A stretch of 35,898 nucleotides of DNA. Origin: Chloroflexota bacterium. GTDB taxonomy: Bacteria > Chloroflexota > UBA11872. Under the pieces are notes generated by a model. It saw only the letters and a program-made list of their open reading frames with translations, made no database searches and had not been told where the DNA came from. Where the stretch lies: NCBI GenBank assembly GCA_026707185.1, contig JAPOXI010000006.1, positions 1 to 35,898 on the forward strand, given 5' to 3'. The first letter of the stretch is position 1, and every line of letters begins with the position of its first letter. The position numbers were made by a program, and so were the translations under genes. Shown here in pieces: positions 24,747 to 33,174 of this stretch.

Positions 24747-25692
24747 TGCGGAGCTTCTCGGAACTGGTCACGTGCGCCAGAATCCCGCGCATATATCGAA
24801 GCGCCAGTTCGACTTGCGAGTGAACTTCCTCGATTCCGGTGCGTTGATGTCCCTTCAGCACCGGATGGCAAAGCTCGTAAGAAAGAAAACCCGAGTATCC
24901 GATCTCCGACAACGCGCCGACAAAGGCTCGGTCATTGGGGAGCGCGCGCTGGTTATCGAATCTACGCTGCCTGGGCATTCCGTTCTCGCACGCTTCGAAC
25001 TCCCCACCGAAGTGTGAGTGGGCGATGAGCGGCCCCGTTTCGATCACAGCCCGGCGAACCTCGGCGTGAGATTGATCAGGCATGATGGGACAGTCGAGCG
25101 AGACGACCAGGTGGTCCGAGTCGACCTCGCGAACGAAGTCGAGTACATCTTCGAATCCCCTGATAACTGGCGCGTGGTTCTGGAGGGCGAGTTTCACTCC
25201 GGCGCGCGCGGCGTAATGAGCCGATTCCGCAAGTGCGTCTCGCACCCGCATCCAGGTATCCAAGCGGTCGGCGTTCTGCAACTGGTAGTCCATCAGGCGG
25301 CGGGGAGTGTCGTAGCTGAGCCCGGCCGGGGTTGCGCTGACGCCCGGCCACGCGGCGAACACGCGCACTATCCCAACGTCCATGGCGGCGGCAAGATCAA
25401 TGATCCGCAGCACGACCAACAACTCCGCCTCGCGGCGTTCCTCAACGGGTGAGGAAAAGTCGTTATAGGCGGCGAGCGCGGGAATCTCAGTCCCAAGGTC
25501 CCGCGCCGCTTGGGCCGTCCCGACCGCATCGGACTCAGAGACGTCCAGCGGGCTGAAATGCGGGCGTTTGCATCCAATCTCGACACCGTCAAACCCGACC
25601 CGCGACGCGCGGTCGAGGATCTGCTTGACCGAAAGCGCCGGACCGTCGTACCAGCCGCCCGCATAGGTGACGCTGTAGAGTGCCACCTTCAT
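24739..25692 (-). CDS. TIM-barrel sugar phosphate isomerase/epimerase-like protein
   Basis: 317 residues from ATG at 25692. It has the AP-endonuclease-2/xylose-isomerase-like barrel: MKVALYSVTYAG at strand 1, GFDGVEIGCKRPHF at strand 2, and metal-ligand positions visible as ALQNHAP, VVSLDCPIM, IAHSHFGGEF and SYELCHP. Family members epimerise or isomerise sugars and inositols with a divalent metal. It lies 43 nt after an M19 dipeptidase gene in the same run, so its substrate may derive from what the transporter brings in. The exact reaction is not predictable from sequence. Confidence 0.82.
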   Translation of the reverse strand: MKVALYSVTYAGGWYDGPALSVKQILDRASRVGFDGVEIGCKRPHFSPLDVSESDAVGTAQAARDLGTEIPALAAYNDFSSPVEERREAELLVVLRIIDLAAAMDVGIVRVFAAWPGVSATPAGLSYDTPRRLMDYQLQNADRLDTWMRVRDALAESAHYAARAGVKLALQNHAPVIRGFEDVLDFVREVDSDHLVVSLDCPIMPDQSHAEVRRAVIETGPLIAHSHFGGEFEACENGMPRQRRFDNQRALPNDRAFVGALSEIGYSGFLSYELCHPVLKGHQRTGIEEVHSQVELALRYMRGILAHVTSSEKLRIA

Positions 25693-25735
25693 CGGCCGGA
25701 GAGCTCCGCGTCCGTCGAGTCCCGACCCTGGCGCG

Positions 25736-26821
25736 TCAAAGCTCTACGGATGCCGTCTGCCGGACTTCGGAAGGCAAGACCTCCCGCATCACGCGCAGGT
25801 AACTGCCACCCAGAACGAGGGCGATTTCATCTCGGGACATTCCTCGAGACTCCAGTCCCGCGACCATGATTTCCGCTTGTTGGGCGTAGGTAACTCCATC
25901 GGGGTACCGAGGAGTGACGAACATGCTGTTTCGAGTGTTGGGAAAGACCTCCACGTAGCCCAGATCCGAGCCGAATATTCCGAATCCTACGTGCTCGGCG
26001 CCGATGAGGTCCGCCGCGTACACGATGTGGTCCACGAACGACTCGTGCATGGGCTTACTCCGATCCAGGAACGATGCCACGCCATGGATGCCCATCACGC
26101 CTCCGCCCGCGGCGAGCGCCCTCATCTGGGCGTCGGTGAGGTTGCGGGGATGGGGCGTTAGCGCGGCCACGTTGGAGTGCGTGGCAAGCATCGGCCCTTC
26201 GGCCACATCCAACGCGTGGAAGTAACACTCAGGGGTCAGATGGGAGAGGCTTACGAGCATGCCCAGCCTGGCCGCCTCCTCAATTACGGAGACTCCGAAC
26301 CGGGAGAGTTTGCCGCCCGATCCCAACTCATTCAGTCCATCGCCGAGTTCGTTGCGGCCCTGATGGGTCAAATGGATGCTGCGAATTCCTAATCGGAAGA
26401 ATGTTCGGAGAAGGCACAGTTTCTGGCCCTCGTTCAGGCCCGAGGAGTAGTCGTTTTGAAACGGTCGACCGCCTTCTATCTCCAGGACCAGTCGCAGTAC
26501 GTCGTCGTCGCCCGCTGTGGGCAGATCGGTCGCATTGCGCACTACCCTGAATTTGGGCCAGTCTTCGCACTCCGTCAGGAACAAATCGAGAACCTGTAGC
26601 GAACCTTCGAGCGGTCTGTCGGAGCCGGCGCGATGATGAGGGCCGTCGCCACCGACGGCGATGATCGTCAGATTCGTACCTGCCGTTCGGAGACGTTCGA
26701 GCATCGAGTCCCGCACGGGATGAGGTTCACTACGGTCGGCCCGCAGCGTTATCTCGAAGTTATCCCGATGCCCCTCGGCAATGACGAAGCGGGAGAGATC
26801 GGTTGTGAGCGTGCTTGTCAT
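25736..26821 (-). CDS. M19-family (renal) dipeptidase, copy 1
   Basis: 361 residues from ATG at 26821. M19 metal-site features are present: GHRDN (H18, D20), the bridging glutamate in LEIEGGRPF, histidine in VSLSHLTP, histidine in LATHSN, and an aspartate in GSDLGY. HLTHQGRNELGDGLNELG is the usual catalytic-loop region. M19 enzymes are binuclear zinc dipeptidases that also accept D-amino-acid dipeptides and some lactams. No signal peptide, so it is cytoplasmic. The ATG overlaps the upstream paralogue's stop as ATGA, so the two are made together. Two diverged copies side by side may mean a heteromer or two specificities. Confidence 0.87.
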   Translation of the reverse strand: MTSTLTTDLSRFVIAEGHRDNFEITLRADRSEPHPVRDSMLERLRTAGTNLTIIAVGGDGPHHRAGSDRPLEGSLQVLDLFLTECEDWPKFRVVRNATDLPTAGDDDVLRLVLEIEGGRPFQNDYSSGLNEGQKLCLLRTFFRLGIRSIHLTHQGRNELGDGLNELGSGGKLSRFGVSVIEEAARLGMLVSLSHLTPECYFHALDVAEGPMLATHSNVAALTPHPRNLTDAQMRALAAGGGVMGIHGVASFLDRSKPMHESFVDHIVYAADLIGAEHVGFGIFGSDLGYVEVFPNTRNSMFVTPRYPDGVTYAQQAEIMVAGLESRGMSRDEIALVLGGSYLRVMREVLPSEVRQTASVEL

Positions 26822-27867
26822 GCGGGAAGGACCTCCTGGAGAACGCGGACGTAGTTACCGCCGACGATTCCCGCGATTTCGTCCTCGTTAAATCCACGGT
26901 CGGCCAATCCTTCGAGGAATAGCTCGAGACCTCGTCGGATGCTGACGGGCTCGGACCCGCCGGGCTCGGTGATAACCTCCCGATGCCCTCCGCCCATGGA
27001 CTCGATGTAGCCGGGATCACGGTTCAAAGTACCGAAGCCTATATGCTCGGCTCCGATCAACTCGGCGACGTAGACGATGTAATCGAGCACGTCCACCAGC
27101 GGATCTTTTTCGGGGTGGAGAATCGGCGCCCACAGGTGGATGCCGACGACGCCGTCGATAGCGGCGAGCGCCTTCATCTGATCGTCGGTGAGGTTCCGGC
27201 TGTGATTCAGGAGCGTCATTGCGTTGGAGTGCGTGGCAACCAGAGGTCCTTCGGCAACTTCGATGGCGTGGTAATAGCACTCGGGAATGAGATGGGAGAG
27301 GCTCATCATCATGCCCAGCCGAAAGCCCTCCCTGATGAGAGCTACACCGAATTTAGAGAGCTTGCCGCCCGAACCCAGCTCGTTGAGTCCGTCGCCCAAC
27401 TCATTGCGTCCCTGGTGGGTGAGGTGCAGACTGCGAATGCCCAAACGGTGGAACATGCGGACCAGATGCAAGCGGCGTTCGATGGGCCAGCGCCCGACCG
27501 AGTAATCTTCCTGCATCGGTCGAGTGCCCTCGATTTCCATGAGAAAGCGGACGACTCCATCGTCGGGGCGGCTCGGCAGGTCCTTTGTGGTACGTATGAC
27601 CGCCGCCTTGCCGTCCGACGCCTCGGCCTCGTTGAGGAACATGTCGACGATTTCGAGCGAACCCGCCAGCGGTCGCTGCGAGCCGTCACGATGATGGGCG
27701 CCATCGCCGCCGAATGGCATGACTATGATGTTGTAGCTGGCCTCGGCCAGACGCGGCAGCAGTCCATCCCGGAGCGGCCTCGCCTCGCCCCTGGCGCGGC
27801 GCTTGACTAGCTCCGTGTGATCGCGATGGCTCTCGACGACCACATAGTCTTCGGGAGCTGTTCTCAA
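26818..27867 (-). CDS. M19-family (renal) dipeptidase, copy 2
   Basis: 349 residues from TTG at 27867, supported by a GGAGGG ribosome site seven to eight bases upstream. It is the clear paralogue of the next gene: SHRDH (H14, D16), LMEIEGTRPM, HLTHQGRNELGDGLNELG, MSLSHLIPECY, VATHSNAM and RDPGY give a full set of metal and catalytic positions. It sits 31 nt after the permease gene and overlaps the following dipeptidase by 4 nt. It should hydrolyse a dipeptide or related amide inside the cell, probably the imported compound or its product. Confidence 0.87.
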   Translation of the reverse strand: MRTAPEDYVVVESHRDHTELVKRRARGEARPLRDGLLPRLAEASYNIIVMPFGGDGAHHRDGSQRPLAGSLEIVDMFLNEAEASDGKAAVIRTTKDLPSRPDDGVVRFLMEIEGTRPMQEDYSVGRWPIERRLHLVRMFHRLGIRSLHLTHQGRNELGDGLNELGSGGKLSKFGVALIREGFRLGMMMSLSHLIPECYYHAIEVAEGPLVATHSNAMTLLNHSRNLTDDQMKALAAIDGVVGIHLWAPILHPEKDPLVDVLDYIVYVAELIGAEHIGFGTLNRDPGYIESMGGGHREVITEPGGSEPVSIRRGLELFLEGLADRGFNEDEIAGIVGGNYVRVLQEVLPA

Positions 27868-27898
27868 GGTATCCCTCCGAATACTCGGCAGCCGGCGG

Positions 27899-28804
27899 CT
27901 AACCCTTCACGCCGGTTATCACTATTCCCTGGATGAAGTATCGCTGGGCAACGAAGAAGAGCAGCATGACGGGCAGGATCGACACGAGCGTCATCGACAT
28001 GATGTGCTGAACGGGGAACTCCTGAAAATAGTCGCCCTGCAATACGCGGAGGCCGAGGGCTATGGTGAAGTTGTTTTGCTCAGTCAGGTATATGAGCGGG
28101 CCGAAGAAATCGTTCCAGTGAAACGTAAAAGTGTTTATCGCGACGACGCCGAGCACCGGTTTGCTCAATGGAACGATGATGCGCCAATAGATCGCGAAGT
28201 ATCCGGCGCCGTCCACTCTCGCGGCTTCGTCCATCTCACGGGAAATGGTCAGCATGTACTGCCGCAGCAGGAAGGTGTTGAATGGGCCGGAGAAGAAGGT
28301 CGGGACCCACAGAGGCTGCAGGGTGTTGATCCATCCGAACCAGTTGAAGAGCACGTACTGCGGTATCAGCGTGATGTGGCTCGGAAGCATGAGCGTGCTG
28401 AGAAGCAAGAGGAAGAGGACGCCGCGGCCGCGAAATCGCAACCGGGCGAAGGCGAACGCGACCATCGAACTGGAGATGACCATTCCGATGACGCTCAATA
28501 CCGACACGATTATCGTGTTGAGATAGAACCGCGGGAACGGCAGAGCATCCCACGGTTCGCTGAAGTTCTCCCACCAGAACTCCCTGGGGATCCAGGCGGG
28601 CGGTATGAGCCAGACCTGATCGTGAGGCTTGACCGAGGTGGAGATCATCCAGATGAGCGGGATCAGAAAGAACATGCCGACGGCGGCAACGGCTATCAAG
28701 AGAAGCACGCGACGCGCAAGGTCGCGCGCACGGGCGTAGCGCTTGGAGCGACGGACATAGGCTTGCGCGACCCCCGAATCCAGGATACGGCCGGTAGCGC
28801 TCAC
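27899..28804 (-). CDS. CUT1-type ABC transporter permease, MalG-like
   Basis: 301 residues from GTG at 28804, chosen because GTGA overlaps the stop of the partner permease; a start ten codons upstream is also open. About six transmembrane segments are visible, the first near VLLLIAVAAVGMFFLIPLI. The EAA loop that contacts the ATPase reads EAARVDGAGYFAIYWRIIVP. It forms the inner-membrane channel with the permease at 28801-29748. No ATPase gene lies in the operon, which is common for CUT1 systems that share one ATPase encoded elsewhere. Confidence 0.9.
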   Translation of the reverse strand: MSATGRILDSGVAQAYVRRSKRYARARDLARRVLLLIAVAAVGMFFLIPLIWMISTSVKPHDQVWLIPPAWIPREFWWENFSEPWDALPFPRFYLNTIIVSVLSVIGMVISSSMVAFAFARLRFRGRGVLFLLLLSTLMLPSHITLIPQYVLFNWFGWINTLQPLWVPTFFSGPFNTFLLRQYMLTISREMDEAARVDGAGYFAIYWRIIVPLSKPVLGVVAINTFTFHWNDFFGPLIYLTEQNNFTIALGLRVLQGDYFQEFPVQHIMSMTLVSILPVMLLFFVAQRYFIQGIVITGVKG

Positions 28805-29748
28805 TTCCTGAGCTCGCCTTCGTAGTAGACCCACGCGGCCGAGCTGCGGAATATGAGCAGCGTGAGGATCAGAATGATGGCAAACAGAGCCCAGCCAATG
28901 GCCGAGGCGAGGCCGAAGTGGAACTGCTCGAAGCTCTTTCGATAGAGATACAGCACCATTGTCAAAGTGGCGTTGTTTGGGCCTCCCTCGGTGGCCACGA
29001 GCGCGAATGTGAACACCTGAAACGAGCCGATGAAGTTGATTACGACGTTGAAGAATATTGTTGGAGTGATCAGGGGGATCGTTACATGCCAGAACCGCCG
29101 CAGCGGTCCGGCGCCGTCAATGGAACACGCTTCGTAGAGCGTCGTGGGGACCGACTGCAACCCGGCCAAATAGATGAGCATGGTCTGTCCCACACCCCAT
29201 AGGCTCATAATCATGATCGCAGGCAGCGCCCACGTTTCCGAGTAGATCCATCCCGGACCGGGATCGATTCCGAAAACCGACAGGAACTGGTTGACGAGTC
29301 CTTTGGTCGGTTCGGTAGGGGCAAACAGCCATATCCAGAGAATCGCGACGGCCACTCCGGATACCAGCGACGGTATGTAATAGATAGTCCGCCAGATTCC
29401 CTGGAACCAGACTCCCTGGTTCAAGAGCAGCGCTACGAGCAATGAGAGCACTGTAGCGACGGGAACGACGCCCAGCGTATATAGAAACGTGTTCACGAGA
29501 CTCTTCACAAAGAGACGGTCCGACGTGAACAGGTCCACGTAGTGCTCTATTCCTACGAATTTCTTCCCCGTGAGCAGGTCCGCCTTGTAGAAGCTCAATC
29601 CGAAAGAAAAGAGCATGGCTCCGGCCGTGAACACCACGAAGCCGATGATCCACGGCGATATGAAGAGGAACGCGGCAATTTCTTCTCTTGCGCGCTCCGA
29701 CAACCGCCTTTGGGAAGGCCGGGCGCCGGCCGGAGCCGTAGCGCTCAT
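28801..29748 (-). CDS. CUT1-type ABC transporter permease, MalF/UgpA-like
   Basis: 315 residues from ATG at 29748. Six or so membrane segments (first FISPWIIGFVVFTAGAML) and the EAA loop EACSIDGAGPLRRFWHVTIP identify the MalF-like partner. It lies 44 nt downstream of the solute-binding protein gene and overlaps the next permease gene by 4 nt. A short dyad (GTCAC-N9-GTGAC) near 29767-29785 sits in the 44-nt gap and might tune relative expression of the binding protein and the permeases. Confidence 0.9.
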   Translation of the reverse strand: MSATAPAGARPSQRRLSERAREEIAAFLFISPWIIGFVVFTAGAMLFSFGLSFYKADLLTGKKFVGIEHYVDLFTSDRLFVKSLVNTFLYTLGVVPVATVLSLLVALLLNQGVWFQGIWRTIYYIPSLVSGVAVAILWIWLFAPTEPTKGLVNQFLSVFGIDPGPGWIYSETWALPAIMIMSLWGVGQTMLIYLAGLQSVPTTLYEACSIDGAGPLRRFWHVTIPLITPTIFFNVVINFIGSFQVFTFALVATEGGPNNATLTMVLYLYRKSFEQFHFGLASAIGWALFAIILILTLLIFRSSAAWVYYEGELRK

Positions 29749-29792
29749 AGAACGAGTTAACCCTTAGTCACGCTGCTGCTGTGACCGCTAGG

Positions 29793-31355
29793 CTAGTCTT
29801 CCTGGCTCTTCATGACGTCTTCGACAACGTTCTTCAGCTCTTCGACGGAAGTGTTTCCGGAAACGAATATCTGATCGAAGACGGGACCAAGCACTTCCCA
29901 CGCGGCAGTCTGATTCCAGAAGTGCTCGAACTCAGCGGGCGCGTGGTAACCCAGCTGGACCGCTTCCGGAATCAACTCGAGGTTGACGTCATTCATCTTG
30001 GGATCGAGCGCGCGGGTGTTCGTAACGTAGAACGGCAGCACGGACTTGCGGGCAGGCACGATAGCGCGGCTCTTGCCGGTCAGCATGATTCGCTGCCAGT
30101 CAGGGCTGGTGAGGTACTTCATCAGCTCCCACGTATCCTCCTCGACTCCCTGCTCGAAGACGCCGCGGTAGATGCTCCAGCCGTTGCTGCTCATGTGCGC
30201 GGCGCGCACAACAGGTCCGCTGGGATGGTGCGCGATGTCCCACGGCAGGTCGGTGCCGTCAGCCAACCTGAAAAGCCAGGACACCCCCTCCTCGATCGTC
30301 GCGGCCAAGCCTTCCATGAGAAGCGCGTAATTGTTCTTGCCGGCGGCCTGGGGTGGCTGAATGAGGGTGTTTTCGTCCCACATTCGCCTGCGGATCCACT
30401 CGAGTGCGTCGAGAGCCTCGGGCTGGTCGAAGGCGGGAATTGTGCGCGTTGGGTCATCCGGATCGACCATGTTGCCGCCGAACGCTCGAACATGGTGCAC
30501 GACGCGGTCATACGACGTTGCCGGGATGGCGCCGCCCCACTGAACGACTTGATCTCCCTCTTTCCGGGTCAGCTTGATCAGCGCTTCGTCGTACTCGGGA
30601 CGTCCCCAGTCAACGGTGGGATACTCGACGCCGGCCTCGTCGAACATCTGCTTGTTAAACAGCAGCACGCCCATCCATAGGTGTTTGGGAAGCGCGAACC
30701 TGATGTCGGTTCCCGGGAGGACCATCGCGTCCCACTGCGGTTTCTGGAAGTCGTCGATGGTCTCCTGCGTGAAGTCGCGCTTGACGAACGGCGTGAGGTT
30801 GGCGAGCTGGCCTCTATCGGCGAACAGCTTGGTGGTGCTGCCGAAAACGTGCAGGATGTGAGGCGCCGTGCCCGCGACCATCGCGGTCAAAGTCTTTTGC
30901 TGCCAACCTGACGCGTACGCTTCATATTGGACGGTGATGTGCGGAAACTGGGCGGTAAATGCCGGCGCTCCCTGCCCCTCGACTAGTTCGGCGTAGTCGC
31001 CACCCCAGTCCTGGAATCGGATGGTCACGGCTTTGGGCGCCATCGGGGCCGCCGTGACGACCTTCTCGACGACCTGTGTAACGACCTTCTCCTGAACGAC
31101 GACTTCCTTGACTGTCTGGGTTACGACCTTCTCGACCTCGACCGCAACCTCCTTCTCGACGACTCGCTCTTTCTCGACGATTTGGGTTACGACCTTCTCG
31201 ACCGGCACCTCCTGCGTGACGAGTCTGACGACCTCCTTCTCGACGATTTGCGTATCACCGCAGCCGGCGAGCGCGGCCCCCGCGAAGACGGAAGAGCCAA
31301 GGGCCAAACCTCCGAGCAGCTTGCGTCGCGACACGTTAGATCCGGACAGATTCAT
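29793..31355 (-). CDS. ABC transporter solute-binding lipoprotein (family 1, CUT1)
   Basis: 520 residues from ATG at 31355, preferred over GTG three codons upstream because GGGAGGAG lies eight bases before the ATG. The N-terminus has a twin-arginine-like motif (SRRKLLGG) and a lipobox (ALAGC, C32). A linker of about 65 residues made almost only of V, E, K, T and Q follows (VEKVVTQ-like units), a feature of Chloroflexota binding proteins. The rest is a family-1 binding protein (VTIRFQDWGGDYAELVEGQG ... LFDEAGVEYPTVDWGR). It is tethered outside the membrane and hands ligand to the two permeases. By family the ligand would be a sugar or polar metabolite; the neighbouring oxidase points to an amino-acid-like compound. 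Confidence 0.9.
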   Translation of the reverse strand: MNLSGSNVSRRKLLGGLALGSSVFAGAALAGCGDTQIVEKEVVRLVTQEVPVEKVVTQIVEKERVVEKEVAVEVEKVVTQTVKEVVVQEKVVTQVVEKVVTAAPMAPKAVTIRFQDWGGDYAELVEGQGAPAFTAQFPHITVQYEAYASGWQQKTLTAMVAGTAPHILHVFGSTTKLFADRGQLANLTPFVKRDFTQETIDDFQKPQWDAMVLPGTDIRFALPKHLWMGVLLFNKQMFDEAGVEYPTVDWGRPEYDEALIKLTRKEGDQVVQWGGAIPATSYDRVVHHVRAFGGNMVDPDDPTRTIPAFDQPEALDALEWIRRRMWDENTLIQPPQAAGKNNYALLMEGLAATIEEGVSWLFRLADGTDLPWDIAHHPSGPVVRAAHMSSNGWSIYRGVFEQGVEEDTWELMKYLTSPDWQRIMLTGKSRAIVPARKSVLPFYVTNTRALDPKMNDVNLELIPEAVQLGYHAPAEFEHFWNQTAAWEVLGPVFDQIFVSGNTSVEELKNVVEDVMKSQED

Positions 31356-31440
31356 GTCTCTCACTCCTCCCTACATTGCGTATCCACGTATGCGCCAAAA
31401 TAGGCATTTCAATAGCGACTGTCAATCCTACGAGATAATC
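31345..31440 (-). promoter_or_regulatory. promoter and ribosome site before the solute-binding protein
   Basis: In the gap after the FAD subunit, TTGACA (31420-31425) and TATTTT (31397-31402) stand 17 bases apart on the minus strand, as in a sigma-70 promoter. A GGGAGGAG ribosome site lies eight bases before the ATG at 31355. It would give the transporter its own supply of transcript inside the operon. Confidence 0.55.
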
Positions 31441-32869
31441 ACTGCTTTCTGGGCGTCGCGTGTTCAACCAGCGCTCCCAAGGTAACGTGGCCTAACGGTG
31501 GACGAACCGTGCCCAGGCCTATTTGATCGGGCGTTGCGGCGGTCGTGGCGGAAACGAGCGCACCGATAGAGGGCGCGCACATTCGTCCCTGGCACATACC
31601 CATGCCCGCCCGGGTTCGCTTCTTTATCTCGTTGACGTTGCGCAGGCCCTCGTCAAGCGCGACGGAGATATCGGCTTTGGCGAGGTCCTCGCATCGGCAA
31701 ATGATGGTTTCGTCGTCTGCCAATGCGGACAGCCCAGGGCGGATCTGGCATACCTTGTCCACCGCGGCGCGGAATCGAGAGAGACGAGCGAGCTTACGTT
31801 GGAGGAGCCGCGAGCGGGCGTTCACTGACGAGGCCACCACAACACCGGCGCTTTGCGCGGCGCCGATACCGGCAAGCTCACCTTCGATTTCCGCCACTAT
31901 CGCCCCGGCGACACCGGCTCCGTCGCCCGCAACAAAGACTCCCGAAGTCGTGGTCTCGAGATTCCCGTCCCGCACAGGCAGCCAGGCCTGTGAGACTTCG
32001 TCGAACTCATGCCGGCAGCCAGCCAGATAGCTGAGTCCGATATCGGGTATCTGGCCGAATCCCACGCATACCGTATCCACCGGGATCGAGAATTCGGCGC
32101 CGGAGATCGCGCGCCACTCGTCGTCGACCTTGGCGAGCACGGCTTCCTCGACGCGGCCGTCGCCTCTGACTTCCTTGACCAGGTGCGACCAATGGAACTT
32201 GACGTTTCTTCGCATCAGGCCGAGTCGCAACTTGACTCCGGTGGCCAGCATCGCCGGCTCCGCTAGGAAGGCAGGGATCTGCGGCAGATAGGCGGTCGAG
32301 GAGACGGGGTCGGCAACCGTGACTTCTTCGGCGCCCGCCTTGGCAAGTTGCACGGCGACGATCTGCTGGAGCGGGCCGGTGCCTGTCATGGCGATTCGAC
32401 GTCCTGGAAGTATCGCTTGCTGTTTCATCAGCGTTTGGGCGGCCCCTGCCGTGATAACTCCAGGCAACGTCCAGCCCGGGAAGGGCACGGGCCGTTCGGG
32501 CGCTCCTGGGGCCAGCACCAGTGCGTCCGCGTGGACGGTGATGAGCGTACCGTCACGGTCGATTTCCAGCCGCTGGTGTTCGAAGATTGCCCAGGCTTTG
32601 GAGTTCGGCCAAATCTCTATGCGCGATCCGCAGTGCCTCACACGATCCAAGAGCGCGCTGCCGCGATCGTCGTGCAATCCGAGAGGGTCGCTACCGGTCT
32701 CGTCGAATTCTTCCGGAAATTGCCTGTAAATCTGGCCGCCGAGACTTGGGCTGTCGTCCACCAGCAAGACATGCACCCCATTTTCAGCCGCGGTCGCGGC
32801 GGCGGCCATTCCGGCCGGGCCGCCGCCTATGACTACCACTTGGGCGCTAAGGATGTTGGTTACGACCAT
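31439..32869 (-). CDS. FAD / [2Fe-2S] oxidoreductase, HcnB or opine/hydroxyproline dehydrogenase alpha-like
   Basis: 476 residues from ATG at 32869, chosen because the dinucleotide fold starts at once (VVVIGGGPAGMAA, residues 11-23); a longer frame upstream overlaps the neighbouring gene in another frame. The N-terminal part is a pyridine-nucleotide-disulphide-type FAD fold, with a second GxGxxG-like segment (MTGTGPLQQI) and FVAGDGAGV near the flavin. The C-terminus has a BFD-like iron-sulphur domain, CRC then MCQGRMC. This is the alpha subunit of multimeric amino-acid oxidases such as HcnABC, opine oxidase and hydroxyproline dehydrogenase. Its start overlaps the small ferredoxin-like gene by 10 nt, consistent with a fixed complex. 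Confidence 0.85.
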   Translation of the reverse strand: MVVTNILSAQVVVIGGGPAGMAAAATAAENGVHVLLVDDSPSLGGQIYRQFPEEFDETGSDPLGLHDDRGSALLDRVRHCGSRIEIWPNSKAWAIFEHQRLEIDRDGTLITVHADALVLAPGAPERPVPFPGWTLPGVITAGAAQTLMKQQAILPGRRIAMTGTGPLQQIVAVQLAKAGAEEVTVADPVSSTAYLPQIPAFLAEPAMLATGVKLRLGLMRRNVKFHWSHLVKEVRGDGRVEEAVLAKVDDEWRAISGAEFSIPVDTVCVGFGQIPDIGLSYLAGCRHEFDEVSQAWLPVRDGNLETTTSGVFVAGDGAGVAGAIVAEIEGELAGIGAAQSAGVVVASSVNARSRLLQRKLARLSRFRAAVDKVCQIRPGLSALADDETIICRCEDLAKADISVALDEGLRNVNEIKKRTRAGMGMCQGRMCAPSIGALVSATTAATPDQIGLGTVRPPLGHVTLGALVEHATPRKQ

Positions 32870-33174
32870 TCGCCATATCCTGGCTGAGTAGCGATAGCCA
32901 TGCCGTCCCGTACAACGGTCCGACATGCCCGCTGGCTGGGACGCCCGTCGATCGTGACCAGGCAATCCTGGCAAACGCCGATACCGCAAAAGACGCCTCG
33001 CGGGGAGCCGCGCTTCGCGGTCGTTCTCAGCGTGCGGATTCCCGCCGCCCATAGTGCCGCTGCGACGGATTCGCCTTCGTAGGCGGTCACGGGCTGGCCG
33101 TCAAGGGTGACCGTAATTGTCTCCCCGCGTCGCACGAGGCCTTCCAGCCGCAGGTCGTCGGGCTTACTCGACAT
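32860..33174 (-). CDS. small [2Fe-2S] subunit, HcnA-like
   Basis: 104 residues from ATG at 33174. A plant-type ferredoxin fold (ITVTLDGQPVTAYEGESVAA) carries four cysteines in CGIGVCQDC and RAC (C63, C68, C71, C84), the pattern of Fer2_4 subunits. These small proteins pass electrons between the two flavin subunits of HcnABC-type dehydrogenases. It overlaps its upstream neighbour by 11 nt and its downstream neighbour by 10 nt, so the three subunits are made together. Confidence 0.9.
   Translation of the reverse strand: MSSKPDDLRLEGLVRRGETITVTLDGQPVTAYEGESVAAALWAAGIRTLRTTAKRGSPRGVFCGIGVCQDCLVTIDGRPSQRACRTVVRDGMAIATQPGYGEWS

Noticed and set aside
28805..28834. Ten-codon upstream extension of the second permease.
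   Set aside because: GTG at 28804 makes the usual 4-nt GTGA overlap with the partner gene, and the added residues are not permease-like.
32870..33052. 61-residue extension of the FAD alpha subunit.
   Set aside because: It overlaps the ferredoxin-like gene in another frame; ATG at 32869 directly precedes the flavin-binding fold.
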